A stretch of DNA of 64,000 nt, taken from assembly GCA_009777735.1 (NCBI GenBank), contig WRLF01000007.1, positions 62,001 to 126,000 of the forward strand, given 5' to 3'. The position numbers were made by a program, and so were the translations under genes. The notes under the pieces were generated by a model. It ran no database searches. It saw only the letters and a program-made list of their open reading frames with translations, and was not told where the DNA came from. Positions 51,460-62,774 of the stretch are shown in pieces. The stretch's first letter is position 1, and each line of letters starts with the position of its first letter. Source of the stretch: Treponema sp. GTDB taxonomy: Bacteria > Spirochaetota > Spirochaetia > Treponematales > Breznakiellaceae.

Positions 51460-54400
51460 ATGGCAAAACAAAAAAACGTTTATTTTTTTGGCGAAGGAAA
51501 AGCCGAAGGCAATACGAGAATGAAAGATCTGCTTGGCGGTAAGGGAGCTAATCTTGCAGAGATGACGAATTTGGGAATTCCGGTTCCTCCGGGTTTTACA
51601 ATCTCAACCCGGGTATGTGCGGCTTATTACGATAACAACAAGAAATACCCTGCGGAAGTAAAAGTAGAAGTCGAAGCAGTCCTAAAAAAACTTGAGAAGG
51701 TGATGAATAAAAAATTCGGCGATCCGGCTAACCCACTTTTGATTTCTGTCCGTTCCGGTTCGGCAGCCTCCATGCCCGGCATGATGGACACCATTCTCAA
51801 TATTGGTTTGAATGATGATGTTGTACAGGGGCTTGCAAATAAAATCGGCAATACCCGCTTCCCCTGGGATGCATACAGGCGTTTGATTCAAATGTACGGC
51901 GGCGTAGTAATGGGTGTCGATCGCGATCACTTTGAAGAAGCAATCAGTTCAATAAAAAAAACACAGGGAATAGAGCTTGATACCCAGCTTTCTGCCAAAG
52001 ACCTTGAAAATCTTGTCGGCGAATATAAAAAAATCGTGAAAAAGGATACGGGCAGGGAATTTCCGCAAAACCCGATGGAGCAATTGTGGGGTGCAATTAA
52101 TGCGGTGTTTGGATCATGGATGAATGAACGCGCCGTAAAATACCGGGAAATTTACAACCTTCGCGGCCTTCTGGGAACAGCGGTCAATGTTCAGGCAATG
52201 GTCTTTGGCAATTTGGGTGATGATTCCGGTACCGGCGTATGTTTCAGCCGCGACCCTTCTACCGGCGCCAATATATTTTACGGAGAATATCTGATGAATG
52301 CCCAGGGCGAAGATGTAGTAGCCGGCATCAGGACACCCGAAAAAATTTCGACTCTGCAGCAGCAAATCCCCGCTTTGTACAAAGAGCTTGTTAATATAAA
52401 AAACAAGCTGGAAAAGCACTTTTCTGATATGCAGGATATGGAATTTACCATTGAAAAGAAAAAACTCTACCTGCTTCAAACCAGAAACGGTAAACGTGCC
52501 GGAACTGCCGCCGTAAAATTAGCCGTAGACATGGTTGCTGAAGGTCTTATTGATATTAAAACCGCAATTTCACGGGTAACACCCGAGCATCTTGATCAGC
52601 TCCTCCACCCGATGCTTGACCGGGAGGCTGTTAAAAATACATCGGCAATTACCAAAGGTTTGAATGCTTCTCCGGGCGCTGCCTGCGGTAAAATTGTATT
52701 TTCCGCCAAGGATGCGGAAGATGCATGGGAAGCGAAAGGCGAAAAAGTATTGCTGGTTCGTAAAGAAACAAGCCCCGAAGATATTGGCGGTATGGTAGCG
52801 GCCCAGGGTATACTTACTTCTACGGGCGGGATGACCAGTCATGCAGCGGTCGTAGCACGCGGCATGGGTAAACCCTGTGTTGTCGGTGCGAAAGGAGTCA
52901 TTGTAATGGGTAATACCGCAGTTATCAACGGTAAAACCTATAATGAAGGTGAATGGATTACCATAGACGGATCAACGGGCAATGTATATGAAGGACAACT
53001 TCCGCTGGTCGCTCCCGCAATTTCAAAAGATATGGATATTTTCCTTCGCTGGTGTGATGAAGTCCGTGCAAAATCCGTTCGGGGAAAAATCAAGGGCTTT
53101 GAAATCTGGACGAATGCCGATCAGCCGGAAGATGCAAAACGCGCGTTTGATTTCGGAGCGCAGGGTGTTGGGTTATGCAGGACAGAACATATGTTTTTCG
53201 AAAAAGATAAATTAACGCATTTCCGCGCCATGATTGTTGCGGAAAACGAAGAAGGACGCAAACAGCGGCTGCAGGAAATCCTTCCGCTTCAACAAAAAGA
53301 TTTCTTCGGCATTTTCAAGGCAATGGAAGGCCGCCCGGTAGTTATCCGGCTGCTTGATCCTCCTCTGCATGAATTTGTCCCTCATACAAAAGAGGAAATA
53401 GAAGAGCTTGCTTCCTATCTCCGCATCAGTGTGGAGGCATTGCAGGTAAAAATAGACCAGTTAAAGGAATTTAACCCCATGTTGGGACACAGAGGCTGCC
53501 GTCTTGCGATTACCTATCCGGAAATATATGACATGCAGGTTGAAGCTATAACACGCGCTGCCGTTGATTGCATCAGGGAAAATATTCCCGTATACCCCGA
53601 AATAATGATCCCCATTGTTTTAACCGCCCGTGAATTAAAATATCTGCGTCCCAATGCACAAAAAATTATTGACAGGGTTCTATCTGAAGCAAAGGTAAAA
53701 ATCCCCATAAAAATCGGCACAATGATCGAAGTTCCCCGCGCCGCTATCCGTGCCGGACATATTGCACGGTACGCCGACTTCTTCAGCTTTGGGACAAACG
53801 ATCTTACCCAAATGACATTTGGGTTCAGCCGTGACGATGTTGCTTCATTCCTTCCTGTATATCTTGAAAAAAAAGTGCTTGATGTGGATCCGTTCAATAC
53901 CATAGACGAAGACGGAGTAGGCTGTTTGATGGAAATTGCGATTAGCCAGGGACGCGCCGTAAAACCGGATTTCATGATTGGTATTTGCGGAGAACACGGC
54001 GGCGATCCAGCGACTATTGACTTTTGCTACCGATCGGGGTTAAGCTATGTTTCATGTTCACCATTCCGGGTGCCGTTGGCTCGTCTTGCCGGCGCGCAAG
54101 CGGTTATAAATAATTCCGGAAATAAATTAAAGGGAGGGGAATTAGCGAAGTCTCGCATACCCACCACTGTCAAGGTGAAGGGCAGTAACAACCATCCTGT
54201 AAAGGGGGACAAAAAAATGGCAGAAGCCAAAACCGCCGCGAAAAAACCTGCGGCAAAGAAACCGGCAGCGAAGAAACCCGCCGCGAAGAAACCCGCCGCG
54301 AAGAAACCCGCTGCAAAGAAACCCGCTGCAAAGAAACCCGCAGTAAAGAAACCCGCAGTAAAGAAACCCGCAGCGAAGAAACCCGCAGCAAAAAAACCGG

Positions 54401-54483
54401 CTGCGAAGAAACCCGCAGCAAAAAAACCGGCTGCGAAGAAACCCGCAGCAAAAAAACCGGCTGCAAAAAAAACGGTTTTATGA
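51460..54483 (+). CDS. ppdK: Pyruvate phosphate dikinase with lysine/alanine/proline-rich C-terminal tail
   Basis: A 1007-residue protein. The ATG at 51460 follows AGGAGG by 10 nt; an upstream ATG at 51433 adds nine residues. The dikinase part (about 1-905) is complete: ATP-grasp region, phospho-His461 in 'TGGMTSHAAVVARGMGKP' and C843 in 'GICGEHGGDP' of the PEP barrel. It interconverts pyruvate and PEP using ATP/PPi, central to glycolysis in such anaerobes. Family proteins end near 'ARLAGAQAVI'. Here a further 90 residues follow, including fifteen KKPAA/KKPAV units (residues 928-1002), as in bacterial histone-H1-like proteins. An in-frame ATG at 54217 with GGGG 7 nt upstream could give the tail as a separate 88-residue basic protein. 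Confidence 0.93.
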   Translation: MAKQKNVYFFGEGKAEGNTRMKDLLGGKGANLAEMTNLGIPVPPGFTISTRVCAAYYDNNKKYPAEVKVEVEAVLKKLEKVMNKKFGDPANPLLISVRSGSAASMPGMMDTILNIGLNDDVVQGLANKIGNTRFPWDAYRRLIQMYGGVVMGVDRDHFEEAISSIKKTQGIELDTQLSAKDLENLVGEYKKIVKKDTGREFPQNPMEQLWGAINAVFGSWMNERAVKYREIYNLRGLLGTAVNVQAMVFGNLGDDSGTGVCFSRDPSTGANIFYGEYLMNAQGEDVVAGIRTPEKISTLQQQIPALYKELVNIKNKLEKHFSDMQDMEFTIEKKKLYLLQTRNGKRAGTAAVKLAVDMVAEGLIDIKTAISRVTPEHLDQLLHPMLDREAVKNTSAITKGLNASPGAACGKIVFSAKDAEDAWEAKGEKVLLVRKETSPEDIGGMVAAQGILTSTGGMTSHAAVVARGMGKPCVVGAKGVIVMGNTAVINGKTYNEGEWITIDGSTGNVYEGQLPLVAPAISKDMDIFLRWCDEVRAKSVRGKIKGFEIWTNADQPEDAKRAFDFGAQGVGLCRTEHMFFEKDKLTHFRAMIVAENEEGRKQRLQEILPLQQKDFFGIFKAMEGRPVVIRLLDPPLHEFVPHTKEEIEELASYLRISVEALQVKIDQLKEFNPMLGHRGCRLAITYPEIYDMQVEAITRAAVDCIRENIPVYPEIMIPIVLTARELKYLRPNAQKIIDRVLSEAKVKIPIKIGTMIEVPRAAIRAGHIARYADFFSFGTNDLTQMTFGFSRDDVASFLPVYLEKKVLDVDPFNTIDEDGVGCLMEIAISQGRAVKPDFMIGICGEHGGDPATIDFCYRSGLSYVSCSPFRVPLARLAGAQAVINNSGNKLKGGELAKSRIPTTVKVKGSNNHPVKGDKKMAEAKTAAKKPAAKKPAAKKPAAKKPAAKKPAAKKPAAKKPAVKKPAVKKPAAKKPAAKKPAAKKPAAKKPAAKKPAAKKPAAKKTVL
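54241..54465. repeat. Fifteen-copy 15-bp repeat encoding KKPAA
   Basis: Fifteen units of 15 bp (consensus AAGAAACCCGCAGCA) lie perfectly in tandem; units 7 and 8 encode KKPAV. The last units alternate two sequence variants with a 30-bp period, a sign of recent expansion. The length is a multiple of three, so copy changes only lengthen or shorten the tail. Confidence 0.95.
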
Positions 54484-54484
54484 G

Positions 54485-54505
54485 AACAGGAAGGTAATTT
54501 TCCTG
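54485..54505 (+). terminator. Hairpin after ppdK
   Basis: ACAGGAA (54485-54491) pairs with TTCCTGT (54499-54505) around a 7-nt loop. It starts directly after the ppdK stop; an A-run, not T-run, follows, so it may stabilise the mRNA rather than end transcription. Confidence 0.35.
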
Positions 54506-54529
54506 TGCAATTAAAAAAAAGTTAAATGA

Positions 54530-54571
54530 AAGGGGCTGTCCGGGAAGTAGTTTTCGGACAGCCCTTTTTTT
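54530..54571 (+). terminator. Rho-independent terminator of ppdK
   Basis: GGGCTGTCCG (54533-54542) pairs perfectly with CGGACAGCCC (54555-54564) around a 12-nt loop, followed by seven T. A strong intrinsic terminator. Its T-run lies 10 nt before the next ATG. Confidence 0.92.
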
Positions 54572-54580
54572 GGAGAAAAT

Positions 54581-55798
54581 ATGCATAGATATATTTTAAT
54601 TACCGTTTTTTCACTGTGCCATATATTACTTGGTGCGGATGATTTTCAATATATACATCGTGAAGGTGATATGTACCGTATACTCTCAACCGTCTATCAG
54701 GATGTTTATTATAATAACAGATTACATCATAGGGCAGAAACACTTAACCGGATAGCAGTTGAAATTACCGGTATATCAGGCACGAATGCGATGCATCAGG
54801 CTGTTTTCCAGACTTCAGAACGCGGCTTAACCGTTGATACCATAGGGCAAATATCAGGAATGAGCTCTAACTATCAATGGTCAAGAGAATATGAATCGGA
54901 ATTTGAAAGGGATCATCTTGGACGTATGAACATTGACAGCAGATTTTTCATGCCGGTTGTGCGAGATGTCCCCGTTTTCCCCGGCAGGTCAATTGAACCC
55001 GGCGAGCAATGGAGTTATGACGGACATGAAATGCATGATTTCCGCAGCAGTTTTGGCATACCTGAGCCTTACCGGATACCATTCACCGCTAATTATGAAT
55101 ACCTGGGAATACGATCATGGAAAGACAATGACTATCCTGCTTTTTCGGTAAGTTACAGCATTAATTGGGAACCTCCGGCTGTTCACGGAAGTGTATGGCC
55201 GGGAAAAATACTTGGCCAGTCGAATCAGATCGTATATTGGGATATAACATTGGGACAGGCAGTAGCATACCATGAAGAATTCCGGTATATTTTTGAACTA
55301 TCCGACGGCAGAAGGATTGAATATCGGGGGATAGCTGACGCTGAGATAATTGAATCGTCCAGAATGAACAGAGAAGAAATTGCAGAAGAGATTACGAGAG
55401 AAATTCAACGCCTTGGAATTGAAGATGTATCCGTACGGACGGTTGATGAAGGAATAACAATAAGTCTGGACAATATACATTTCCGGCCCGATACGGCAAT
55501 CATGCTTCCGGGTGAAACGGATAAACTTGACAGGATTGCGGAAATATTGCTGCGATATCAAGAACGTGATATTTTGGTAGGCGGTCATACTGCTCTTGCC
55601 GGAACCGAAGAAGGCCGGATGCGGCTTTCGCAGGAACGGGCCGGTGTTGTTGCAGATTATCTTATTTCCCGGAATACACGCAGCCCGGAACGTGTGGTAG
55701 TGCGGGGATACGGCGCAGAAAGGCCGATCGCCGACAACAGCACCGAAGAAGGAAGGCAGCGGAACAGGCGGGTCGAAATAACGCTCCTTGAGAATTAA
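54581..55798 (+). CDS. OmpA-family outer-membrane/periplasmic protein
   Basis: A 405-residue exported protein. Signal peptide about 1-18; the ATG has GGAG upstream. Residues about 20-265 are a beta-rich domain without a clear family ('GRSIEPGEQWSYDGHEMHDF'). Residues about 295-405 are an OmpA C-terminal domain: 'ISLDNIHFRPDTAIMLPGET', 'ILVGGHTALAGTEEGRMRLS', 'ERAGVVADYLI' and 'GYGAERPIADNSTEEGRQRN', which binds peptidoglycan. It probably links outer envelope to cell wall. Between the ppdK terminator and uvrA, it has room for only a very short promoter region. Confidence 0.9.
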   Translation: MHRYILITVFSLCHILLGADDFQYIHREGDMYRILSTVYQDVYYNNRLHHRAETLNRIAVEITGISGTNAMHQAVFQTSERGLTVDTIGQISGMSSNYQWSREYESEFERDHLGRMNIDSRFFMPVVRDVPVFPGRSIEPGEQWSYDGHEMHDFRSSFGIPEPYRIPFTANYEYLGIRSWKDNDYPAFSVSYSINWEPPAVHGSVWPGKILGQSNQIVYWDITLGQAVAYHEEFRYIFELSDGRRIEYRGIADAEIIESSRMNREEIAEEITREIQRLGIEDVSVRTVDEGITISLDNIHFRPDTAIMLPGETDKLDRIAEILLRYQERDILVGGHTALAGTEEGRMRLSQERAGVVADYLISRNTRSPERVVVRGYGAERPIADNSTEEGRQRNRRVEITLLEN

Positions 55799-55825
55799 TA
55801 TAATATCCGTTATCCTGAAACCAAT

Positions 55826-58681
55826 ATGGATAAACTGATCCTCAGGGGCGCACGCGAGCATAATCTCAAAAATATCGATCTGGAGCTGCCCAGAGACAGA
55901 TTAATTGTCATTTCAGGTTTATCCGGATCGGGAAAAAGTTCCCTGGCATTTGATACAATTTTTGCCGAGGGGCAGCGCCGCTATGTTGAGAGCCTTTCCG
56001 CTTATGCCCGACAGTTCCTTGGTCGTATGGATAAGCCGGATTTGGACTATATCGAAGGGCTTTCTCCGGCAATATCCATAGAACAGAAAACCACCCACCG
56101 TAATCCCCGTTCTACCGTTGGAACGGTGACGGAAATATATGATTATTACCGACTGCTCTTCGCACGGGTCGGAATTCCCCACTGCCCAATCTGTGAAAGG
56201 GAAATACGAGAACAGCCGGTGGATTCCATCATAGAAAGCATATTGCAATTTGGCGAAGAAACCCGGGTGCAGCTTCTTGCACCGGTAGTCCGGGGGAAAA
56301 AAGGCGAACACCAGAAAATTCTTGACGATGCCCGTAAGGCCGGTTTTGCCAGAGCAAGAATCGACGGTGTTCCGGTAAGCCTGGATGAAACCATCAAGCT
56401 GGATAAGCAGAAAAAACATACCATTGAAATTATCGTAGACCGTCTCGTTATTGGCCCCGGCATCCGTACTCGTCTTGCAGAATCCGTAGAAACCGCCCTG
56501 CAAACTTCAGATGGAATAGTGCTGGTTTTAAGCCAAAGTTCCGGTCATAAAGAAACCGAAAGTTTTTTTTCGCAAAAGAATTCCTGCCCGGACTGCGGCG
56601 TGTCCATTCCCGAATTGCAGCCGAGGCTGTTTTCGTTTAATAACCCTTTCGGCGCCTGCCCAAGCTGTTCCGGCCTTGGCGCAAAACTGGAATTCGATCC
56701 CGATTTGGTAATCCCCGATCGTGACCTTTCATTTAATGAAAACGGAGTAGTGCCGTATAATCCGGACAGCGCCTGGCACCGTAGCCGTTTTGAAAGCCTT
56801 GCCAAACATTATAAATTCAGCCTTGATACGCCTCTGAAAAATCTGCCCAAAAAAATAATGGATGCCATTCTCTTTGGCAGCAGGGATGAGATCAAAGTCC
56901 GCTATGTAAACCGTGATGGAACCGGTCATTTTCAATATCAGTCAAAATTTCCCGGTGTGCTGGAGGACCTCAAACGCCGTTATCTGGAAACGCAATCAAC
57001 CGGAGTTAAAGAGTGGCTTGAAAAATTTATGAGCCAAAAACCATGTGATGACTGCGGCGGCAGGAGGCTTAAACCGGAAGTACTGGGTGTAACAGTCGCC
57101 GGAAAAAATATCTGGGAGCTTTCCCGGCTTTCCGTGACAGATACCCTGCGTTTTTTTGAAACTGCCAAATTTACCAAAACCGAAAAAAAAATCGCCCGTC
57201 AAATTTTTAAAGAAATTGTCTCGCGGCTGGGTTTTATGCAGAATGTCGGCCTTGATTACCTTAGCCTTGAACGGAAAGCCTCAACTCTTTCCGGCGGCGA
57301 GGCGCAGAGAATCAGGCTGGCCACACAGATTGGTTCAAGCCTTGTTGGAGTGCTGTACATACTTGACGAACCGTCCATTGGGCTGCATCAACGGGATAAC
57401 CAACGGTTGATAGACACCCTGTTGTACCTCCGCGATCTGGGCAATACCCTTATAGTTGTTGAACATGACGAGCAGACTCTTCGAACAGCCGATCATATCG
57501 TTGATCTTGGACCGGGAGCGGGAGTGCATGGCGGCAGGGTAGTTGCACAGGGCAGCCCGGAAGATATTATGCAGGCGGAAGAAAGCCTTACCGGACAGTA
57601 TCTTGCGGGAAAATTGTCCATCGCCATTCCCAAACAACGGCGGCAGGGGAACGGTAACAGTATTGTAATGAAAGGGGTAAGCCAGCATAACCTGAAAAAC
57701 ATCAGCGTGGAAATTCCTCTGGGAGTATTTACCTGCATTACCGGCGTTTCAGGATCGGGAAAGTCCACACTTCTTTCCGATGTACTGTATCCGGCGTTGG
57801 CGAATCGGGTTTACAGTTCAAACCGCACAGAAGGCGCGTACAAAAAAATCACCGGCGATGAATTTATTGACAAGGTTATCGACATTGACCAGAGTCCCAT
57901 AGGCAGGACCCCCCGCTCAAATCCCGTCACATACGTCGGCGGTTTTACGGCTGTCCGGGATCTTTTTGCGAGCCTGCCCGATTCGAAAGTACGCGGCTAC
58001 AAACCGGGGCGTTTTTCGTTCAATGTTCGCGGCGGCAGATGCGAAAACTGTGAAGGCGCCGGGACAATTAAAATTGAGATGAATTTCCTTCCCGATGTAT
58101 ATATTACCTGTGATGTATGTCACGGACAGCGATTCAACCGTGAAACCCTTGATATACGCTACAAGGGAAAAAACATTGCAGATGTTCTTAACATGACCAT
58201 TGAAGAAGCCGCTGATTTTTTCGCACCCATTCCCCATATTGCCCGTAAGTTATTCACGCTTCTTTCGGTCGGTCTCGGTTATGTAAAACTAGGGCAATCC
58301 GCACTGACTCTTTCCGGCGGTGAGGCACAGCGGGTTAAACTGGCACTGGAGCTTTCAAAACGCTCTACCGGCAGCACCGTCTATCTCCTTGACGAACCGA
58401 CAACCGGCCTGCATTTTGCCGATGTAAAACAACTTATGAGTGTCATACAACGGCTGGCAGATCAGGGAAATACAATAATCATGATTGAACATAATCTTGA
58501 TGTGCTTTTGCAGGCGGATCATATAATTGATCTGGGCCCGGAAGGCGGTGACAAGGGCGGTCAGGTTGTGGCAACAGGCACACCGGAACAGATTGCTTCC
58601 TGTGAAGGTTCTTACACGGGCATGTATATCGGAAAAATGCTTGAACGAAACAAAAAAGAGAGAAAAAGAACCAAAAAATGA
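55826..58681 (+). CDS. uvrA: Excinuclease ABC subunit A
   Basis: A 951-residue UvrA, the damage sensor of nucleotide-excision repair. Two ABC modules: Walker A '[14 protein letters not shown]' (about 31-44) and '[14 protein letters not shown]'; signatures '[16 protein letters not shown]' and '[16 protein letters not shown]'; zinc fingers 'CPDCG...CPSC' and 'CENCEGAG...CDVCHG'. Length is normal. No clear ribosome site. The stop overlaps the lptD start (ATGA), an order I recall from T. pallidum (TP0514-TP0515). Confidence 0.98.
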   Translation: MDKLILRGAREHNLKNIDLELPRDRLIVISGLSGSGKSSLAFDTIFAEGQRRYVESLSAYARQFLGRMDKPDLDYIEGLSPAISIEQKTTHRNPRSTVGTVTEIYDYYRLLFARVGIPHCPICEREIREQPVDSIIESILQFGEETRVQLLAPVVRGKKGEHQKILDDARKAGFARARIDGVPVSLDETIKLDKQKKHTIEIIVDRLVIGPGIRTRLAESVETALQTSDGIVLVLSQSSGHKETESFFSQKNSCPDCGVSIPELQPRLFSFNNPFGACPSCSGLGAKLEFDPDLVIPDRDLSFNENGVVPYNPDSAWHRSRFESLAKHYKFSLDTPLKNLPKKIMDAILFGSRDEIKVRYVNRDGTGHFQYQSKFPGVLEDLKRRYLETQSTGVKEWLEKFMSQKPCDDCGGRRLKPEVLGVTVAGKNIWELSRLSVTDTLRFFETAKFTKTEKKIARQIFKEIVSRLGFMQNVGLDYLSLERKASTLSGGEAQRIRLATQIGSSLVGVLYILDEPSIGLHQRDNQRLIDTLLYLRDLGNTLIVVEHDEQTLRTADHIVDLGPGAGVHGGRVVAQGSPEDIMQAEESLTGQYLAGKLSIAIPKQRRQGNGNSIVMKGVSQHNLKNISVEIPLGVFTCITGVSGSGKSTLLSDVLYPALANRVYSSNRTEGAYKKITGDEFIDKVIDIDQSPIGRTPRSNPVTYVGGFTAVRDLFASLPDSKVRGYKPGRFSFNVRGGRCENCEGAGTIKIEMNFLPDVYITCDVCHGQRFNRETLDIRYKGKNIADVLNMTIEEAADFFAPIPHIARKLFTLLSVGLGYVKLGQSALTLSGGEAQRVKLALELSKRSTGSTVYLLDEPTTGLHFADVKQLMSVIQRLADQGNTIIMIEHNLDVLLQADHIIDLGPEGGDKGGQVVATGTPEQIASCEGSYTGMYIGKMLERNKKERKRTKK

Positions 58682-61600
58682 AAAATATTAAACTTGTTTG
58701 CTTATTTTCTTTCCTCTTTTCAATTCTTTTGACTTATTTAAATGCCCAGGAGGAAATTCCCTCCCTTGAACATACACAGGAAGAATATACCGGCCCGGAG
58801 TATTCTCTTGAAGATTTACCGGATTCCGAATTTGAATTTGAACTTGAAGATATTCCCGAACCGGTGAGAGTTCAGGTATTAACTCCGGAGCAAAACCGTA
58901 TTCAAATGGAAATCAGGACATCTTCACTTACCGAACTTGCCGATTGGGCACGCCGCCTTGGTTTACCGGAAAGCGGAACCAGCACGGACCTTGCGGGGAG
59001 AATAAGGAATTACTATGAAATAATGGAACAGCCGGTGTATGAGGATGAAGACGGAAGGAAAATTATCACGATTGAATCGGCACGAAAAACCGAATATTTC
59101 AAGATTGAAACGGTTGATGAAGAATACGCACGGCTGAGCGGAGATGTTATTATCACTCTGAAAGACGGAGAAGCGACACACCGTATTCAGGCATGGGATA
59201 TTCTTTTTAACCGTACAAGGAATATTATTACCGCTTCAGGCGGCGTTGTGTATATCAAGGAAGAAGGAGACACAATCGAAACATTTCGGGGTGACTCAAT
59301 TACTGTAAATATTGATAACTGGTCAAGCATTTTTCTTGGAGGCATATCCGAACGATCGCTTCAAAATGAAGATACCACATATATGTTTGCAGGTACGGTT
59401 ATCTCCCGTGATGACGAAGATGTTACCATATTGAACAAGGCAATAATAAGCAGCGGCGATAATGAAGAATCGTATTGGTCGATTCATGCCTCAAGGGTAT
59501 GGCTGCTGCCCGGTTCTGATTTTGCCATTCTTAATGCGGTACTAAAAGTCGGTGAAATTCCTGTACTGTATATTCCCTTCTTTTATTATCCTGCAGATGA
59601 AATTATATTCCATCCTGTATTTGGGTTTCGTACCAGAGAGGGAAATTATATTCAGACAACAACTTATATCCTTGGAAGGCCAAGAGCAAGTTCAAGTACA
59701 CAAAGCTCGCTGACAAGAATTCTGGGCAGTTCGCAGGATATGGAAAGAGTACGGGAAGGAATGTTTCTTCGAAGTACGGGAAAGAAAGAAACGAACCCGA
59801 GTGAAACAAGCCTGGTTGCAATGCTTGATTATTATTCCAACCTTGGTACTTATATTGGAGCAGATCTTGACCTGCCGGCAAGGGGAATATTCGGCGCACT
59901 CAAATTCAGTCTTGGTATTGGCTTAACAAGGACTATTGTCCCTGTTGGCAATACTTACACTGCTTTTTTCCCCGATTATGACGGTACTACCGACTGGAAT
60001 TCATCCAATTTATTTTCCATGAATGTCCCGTTCCGTTACCGGTTAATTAATACCGGTTCTATCAGCGGAAGATTCGGCAGTTTCAGGTGGAATATGCCGA
60101 TGTACTCCGATCCTTTTGTTGACAGTGATTTTCTGAACAGAGCAACGGAAATGGACTGGGTCAACATGATCCAGCAGGGGGCCGGCGCATTTGAAGCCGA
60201 GCAAACATTCCAAAACGCAAGCAGAAACTATCAATGGGATTTTTCCGGTACAGTTAATTTTAATTTTCCTACTGTTGAGCCGTTCATAAGCAATATTTCC
60301 ATCGGAAGCATTTCATCTGTCATTAATTTTCACAGCAGTGATATTATTATTACCGATAGAAATGATATTGGGTTTTATTCGCCGTCAAATGAATATTTTC
60401 GCCCCATTAGCGCTACCCTGTATTCGGTAAGCGGTACCATATCGGGAACGCCTCTGACTCTTGGAAGAAATACGGTCAGCGATCAGAGTATAAGCACGGA
60501 AGAAACAGAATTACCGGAATCAATAAGAAATATTGGTACTCCTCGTTCCCCTTTTCCTCAAGCAGAACAGAGTGAACCCCCGCAAAGAAGACCTTCCGAT
60601 GAACTTGTTCCGCCGGTACTAACCCAGACATTCAGGCTGCCTCAGGATAACAGAGGTGTCAATCTCAGTGTAGGATACAGTATAACGCCTTCAAGCCTGG
60701 CAAGACTTAATTTTGACACCTCAAAATGGCCTACATACAGCGATGTAGACTGGGGTGATATCAGTTTTGTTCTGTCAAATTATGCCGCAGATGCAGGCAC
60801 TACGGTAAATTTTAATCATAATGAAGGTTTATTTAGTTCCAGTTTTACTTATTCCGGCAGGGGGATCTGGTGGCAATACAACTATCTGGACGAAGATACC
60901 GGAGGGAGAGACGGATATGATCTGAATGGAGATCCCGACCCTGCAAGAATTTCCAATGTTATACAACAGGAGTACAATAATTCCAATTTTTCCACAAACT
61001 ACAGCTTCAGTACGAATCTGTCTCCTTTATACCAAAATGAAATTTTTCGCGGTACAGGTTTAACGTACTCTTTGGCAGGGCATGCCATTTCATCACATTT
61101 TATAGGAACTGCAAGTGACCCTGAATGGGAAATAATTTATGGAGACTGGAGTAAAGACGGCCGGAAAGGAATAAGCACCCACTCATTATCTGCAAATTTA
61201 GCTGCTTCCATATTGGGCAAAACCCAGTCATTTACCGTTACTTCCACGCTCCCCCCCCGTGATCCGGATCTTTCCCTGAGTTCTTCCATAAATATATGGA
61301 TTACCACAACAACCGCCAGAATGGGAATTCAATTTCCCGGTGATCCGGAAAAACAAAAATTGGGCGATGTATCTATCAGCAATAATGTTAATTTTAATCC
61401 GTTTGGCAGTTTAAGCAATAATTTGACAATAAAAACAGAAGAGGGCGTAGTTAGTAATCTGAGTTCTTCATTAAACCTGACAAAATGGGGGTTTAGAGCT
61501 TCTTATACTGCCATTAGGAGAAGAGATGTTTTATTTAATCCCAACACCGGAAGCTGGTTTACCGACATGGACAGCGAGGAAACGCTTCAATCCGAAAATT

Positions 61601-62151
61601 TAAGAATGGATTACAGTATATCCAGGAGATGGGATGGTTTGCTGAGAAACCGCCTTAACTTTGGAATTACATCCTCATCCAACCTGACATTTAATCTTAG
61701 AGAGTATACACAATCAAGCTTTAATTTTTCTTTGAGTTTTGATATAGGTGTCTCAAATTTTCTAAGCTTGTCACTAAGAACAAATTCAAAAAACCAGCGT
61801 ATATACCAGTACTTCCGTAATTTTCCGTTTTTTAATGATGTGGATATTGATTTGCCTCCGGGAAGTCAGACAAACATTTTCCTCGATCTTGTTAATTCTT
61901 TCCGTTTTGATAATGAGGCGCTCAGGAGAAGTTCCGGTTTTAAAACAGACGGGTTCTCCCTTACTGCAACTCATTATCTCGGTGACTGGAATGCAATACT
62001 GACATGGAACATGGCAACAAGTAACCGCTATGGCCGGCCCGAAATGAACAGCACTATGGATTTCCTGGTACAATGGAACCCCATTAGTGAAATTAAAACT
62101 AACATTGGTTATAACAAACTTGATGAGCCAACATGGAGAATTCGCGATTAA
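58678..62151 (+). CDS. lptD: LptD-like outer-membrane assembly protein
   Basis: A 1157-residue exported protein. Signal peptide about 1-23, an acidic stretch, then at about 80-112 a short helical motif '[15 protein letters not shown]' that resembles SAP/HeH DNA-binding motifs. Residues about 140-290 are OstA/LptA-like jelly roll ('[20 protein letters not shown]', '[20 protein letters not shown]'), and the rest is a long beta-barrel rich in aromatic, Ser and Asn strands. LptD inserts lipopolysaccharide-like lipids into the outer membrane; spirochaetes of this group often lack true LPS, so the cargo is uncertain. It overlaps uvrA by 4 bp and meets thrH tail to tail with no gap. Confidence 0.85.
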   Translation: MKNIKLVCLFSFLFSILLTYLNAQEEIPSLEHTQEEYTGPEYSLEDLPDSEFEFELEDIPEPVRVQVLTPEQNRIQMEIRTSSLTELADWARRLGLPESGTSTDLAGRIRNYYEIMEQPVYEDEDGRKIITIESARKTEYFKIETVDEEYARLSGDVIITLKDGEATHRIQAWDILFNRTRNIITASGGVVYIKEEGDTIETFRGDSITVNIDNWSSIFLGGISERSLQNEDTTYMFAGTVISRDDEDVTILNKAIISSGDNEESYWSIHASRVWLLPGSDFAILNAVLKVGEIPVLYIPFFYYPADEIIFHPVFGFRTREGNYIQTTTYILGRPRASSSTQSSLTRILGSSQDMERVREGMFLRSTGKKETNPSETSLVAMLDYYSNLGTYIGADLDLPARGIFGALKFSLGIGLTRTIVPVGNTYTAFFPDYDGTTDWNSSNLFSMNVPFRYRLINTGSISGRFGSFRWNMPMYSDPFVDSDFLNRATEMDWVNMIQQGAGAFEAEQTFQNASRNYQWDFSGTVNFNFPTVEPFISNISIGSISSVINFHSSDIIITDRNDIGFYSPSNEYFRPISATLYSVSGTISGTPLTLGRNTVSDQSISTEETELPESIRNIGTPRSPFPQAEQSEPPQRRPSDELVPPVLTQTFRLPQDNRGVNLSVGYSITPSSLARLNFDTSKWPTYSDVDWGDISFVLSNYAADAGTTVNFNHNEGLFSSSFTYSGRGIWWQYNYLDEDTGGRDGYDLNGDPDPARISNVIQQEYNNSNFSTNYSFSTNLSPLYQNEIFRGTGLTYSLAGHAISSHFIGTASDPEWEIIYGDWSKDGRKGISTHSLSANLAASILGKTQSFTVTSTLPPRDPDLSLSSSINIWITTTTARMGIQFPGDPEKQKLGDVSISNNVNFNPFGSLSNNLTIKTEEGVVSNLSSSLNLTKWGFRASYTAIRRRDVLFNPNTGSWFTDMDSEETLQSENLRMDYSISRRWDGLLRNRLNFGITSSSNLTFNLREYTQSSFNFSLSFDIGVSNFLSLSLRTNSKNQRIYQYFRNFPFFNDVDIDLPPGSQTNIFLDLVNSFRFDNEALRRSSGFKTDGFSLTATHYLGDWNAILTWNMATSNRYGRPEMNSTMDFLVQWNPISEIKTNIGYNKLDEPTWRIRD

Positions 62152-62757
62152 TTAGCTGCGGATAAAACAGTTTATTTTTTCTAACAGATCGTCAAATGTG
62201 TCAACACAGGGGATATCCGCATATTCGGTTCTTATCGCTTCAGGAGCGCGAAACAAGCAGCCCGAGTCGGCTTCGCGGATCATAGCCAGGTCGTTAAATG
62301 AATCGCCTGCGGTAAAAACAGTCATGTTTAATGATTTGAATGCCCTAACCGCTTCACGCTTGCCGTCGGGCTGCCGCAGCCGGTAACCGGTAACCAATCC
62401 GTCCTGTCTGGTTATCAGATTATTGCATAGCAAGGAAGGCCAACCGAGTTTTGCCATTAACGGTTTGGCAAACTGTTCAAAAGTATCTGATAGAATAATG
62501 AGCTGAACTCTTTCTCTTACGGCATTGACAAAATCAACTGCTCCCGGCAGAGGTTCCATTGTGGAGATGACATTTTGTATATCGGCAAGTTTCAGATTGT
62601 TTTTCTTAAGCAGTTCCAGTCGAAATTGCATCAATTTATTATAATCAGGCTCATCCCTTGTTGTCCGCTGCAATTCAGGTATTCCTGTTGCTTCTGAAAA
62701 AGTAATCCATATTTCGGGAACCAAAACTCCCTCCAGATCAAGACACACTAAATGCAT
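62152..62757 (-). CDS. thrH: ThrH-type phosphoserine phosphatase/homoserine phosphotransferase
   Basis: A 201-residue HAD-family enzyme. 'CLDLEGVLVPEIWITFSEATGI' covers the catalytic loop (DxE variant typical of ThrH); 'IILSDTF' is motif II and 'TAGDSFNDLAMI' motif IV. ThrH moves phosphate from phosphoserine to homoserine and also has phosphatase activity. It is the normal family length. It converges on lptD with zero spacing. Confidence 0.93.
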   Translation of the reverse strand: MHLVCLDLEGVLVPEIWITFSEATGIPELQRTTRDEPDYNKLMQFRLELLKKNNLKLADIQNVISTMEPLPGAVDFVNAVRERVQLIILSDTFEQFAKPLMAKLGWPSLLCNNLITRQDGLVTGYRLRQPDGKREAVRAFKSLNMTVFTAGDSFNDLAMIREADSGCLFRAPEAIRTEYADIPCVDTFDDLLEKINCFIRS

Positions 62758-62774
62758 AAATACATTATAGCAGT

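Noticed and set aside
54241-54465. CRISPR-like array
   Set aside because: The 15-bp units are contiguous, without spacers, and in frame with ppdK; no cas genes are near.
54170-54586. Minus-strand frame with 'LRVSLLRVS' repeats
   Set aside because: It is the antisense of the KKPAA repeat of ppdK; a 15-bp repeat is open in several frames.
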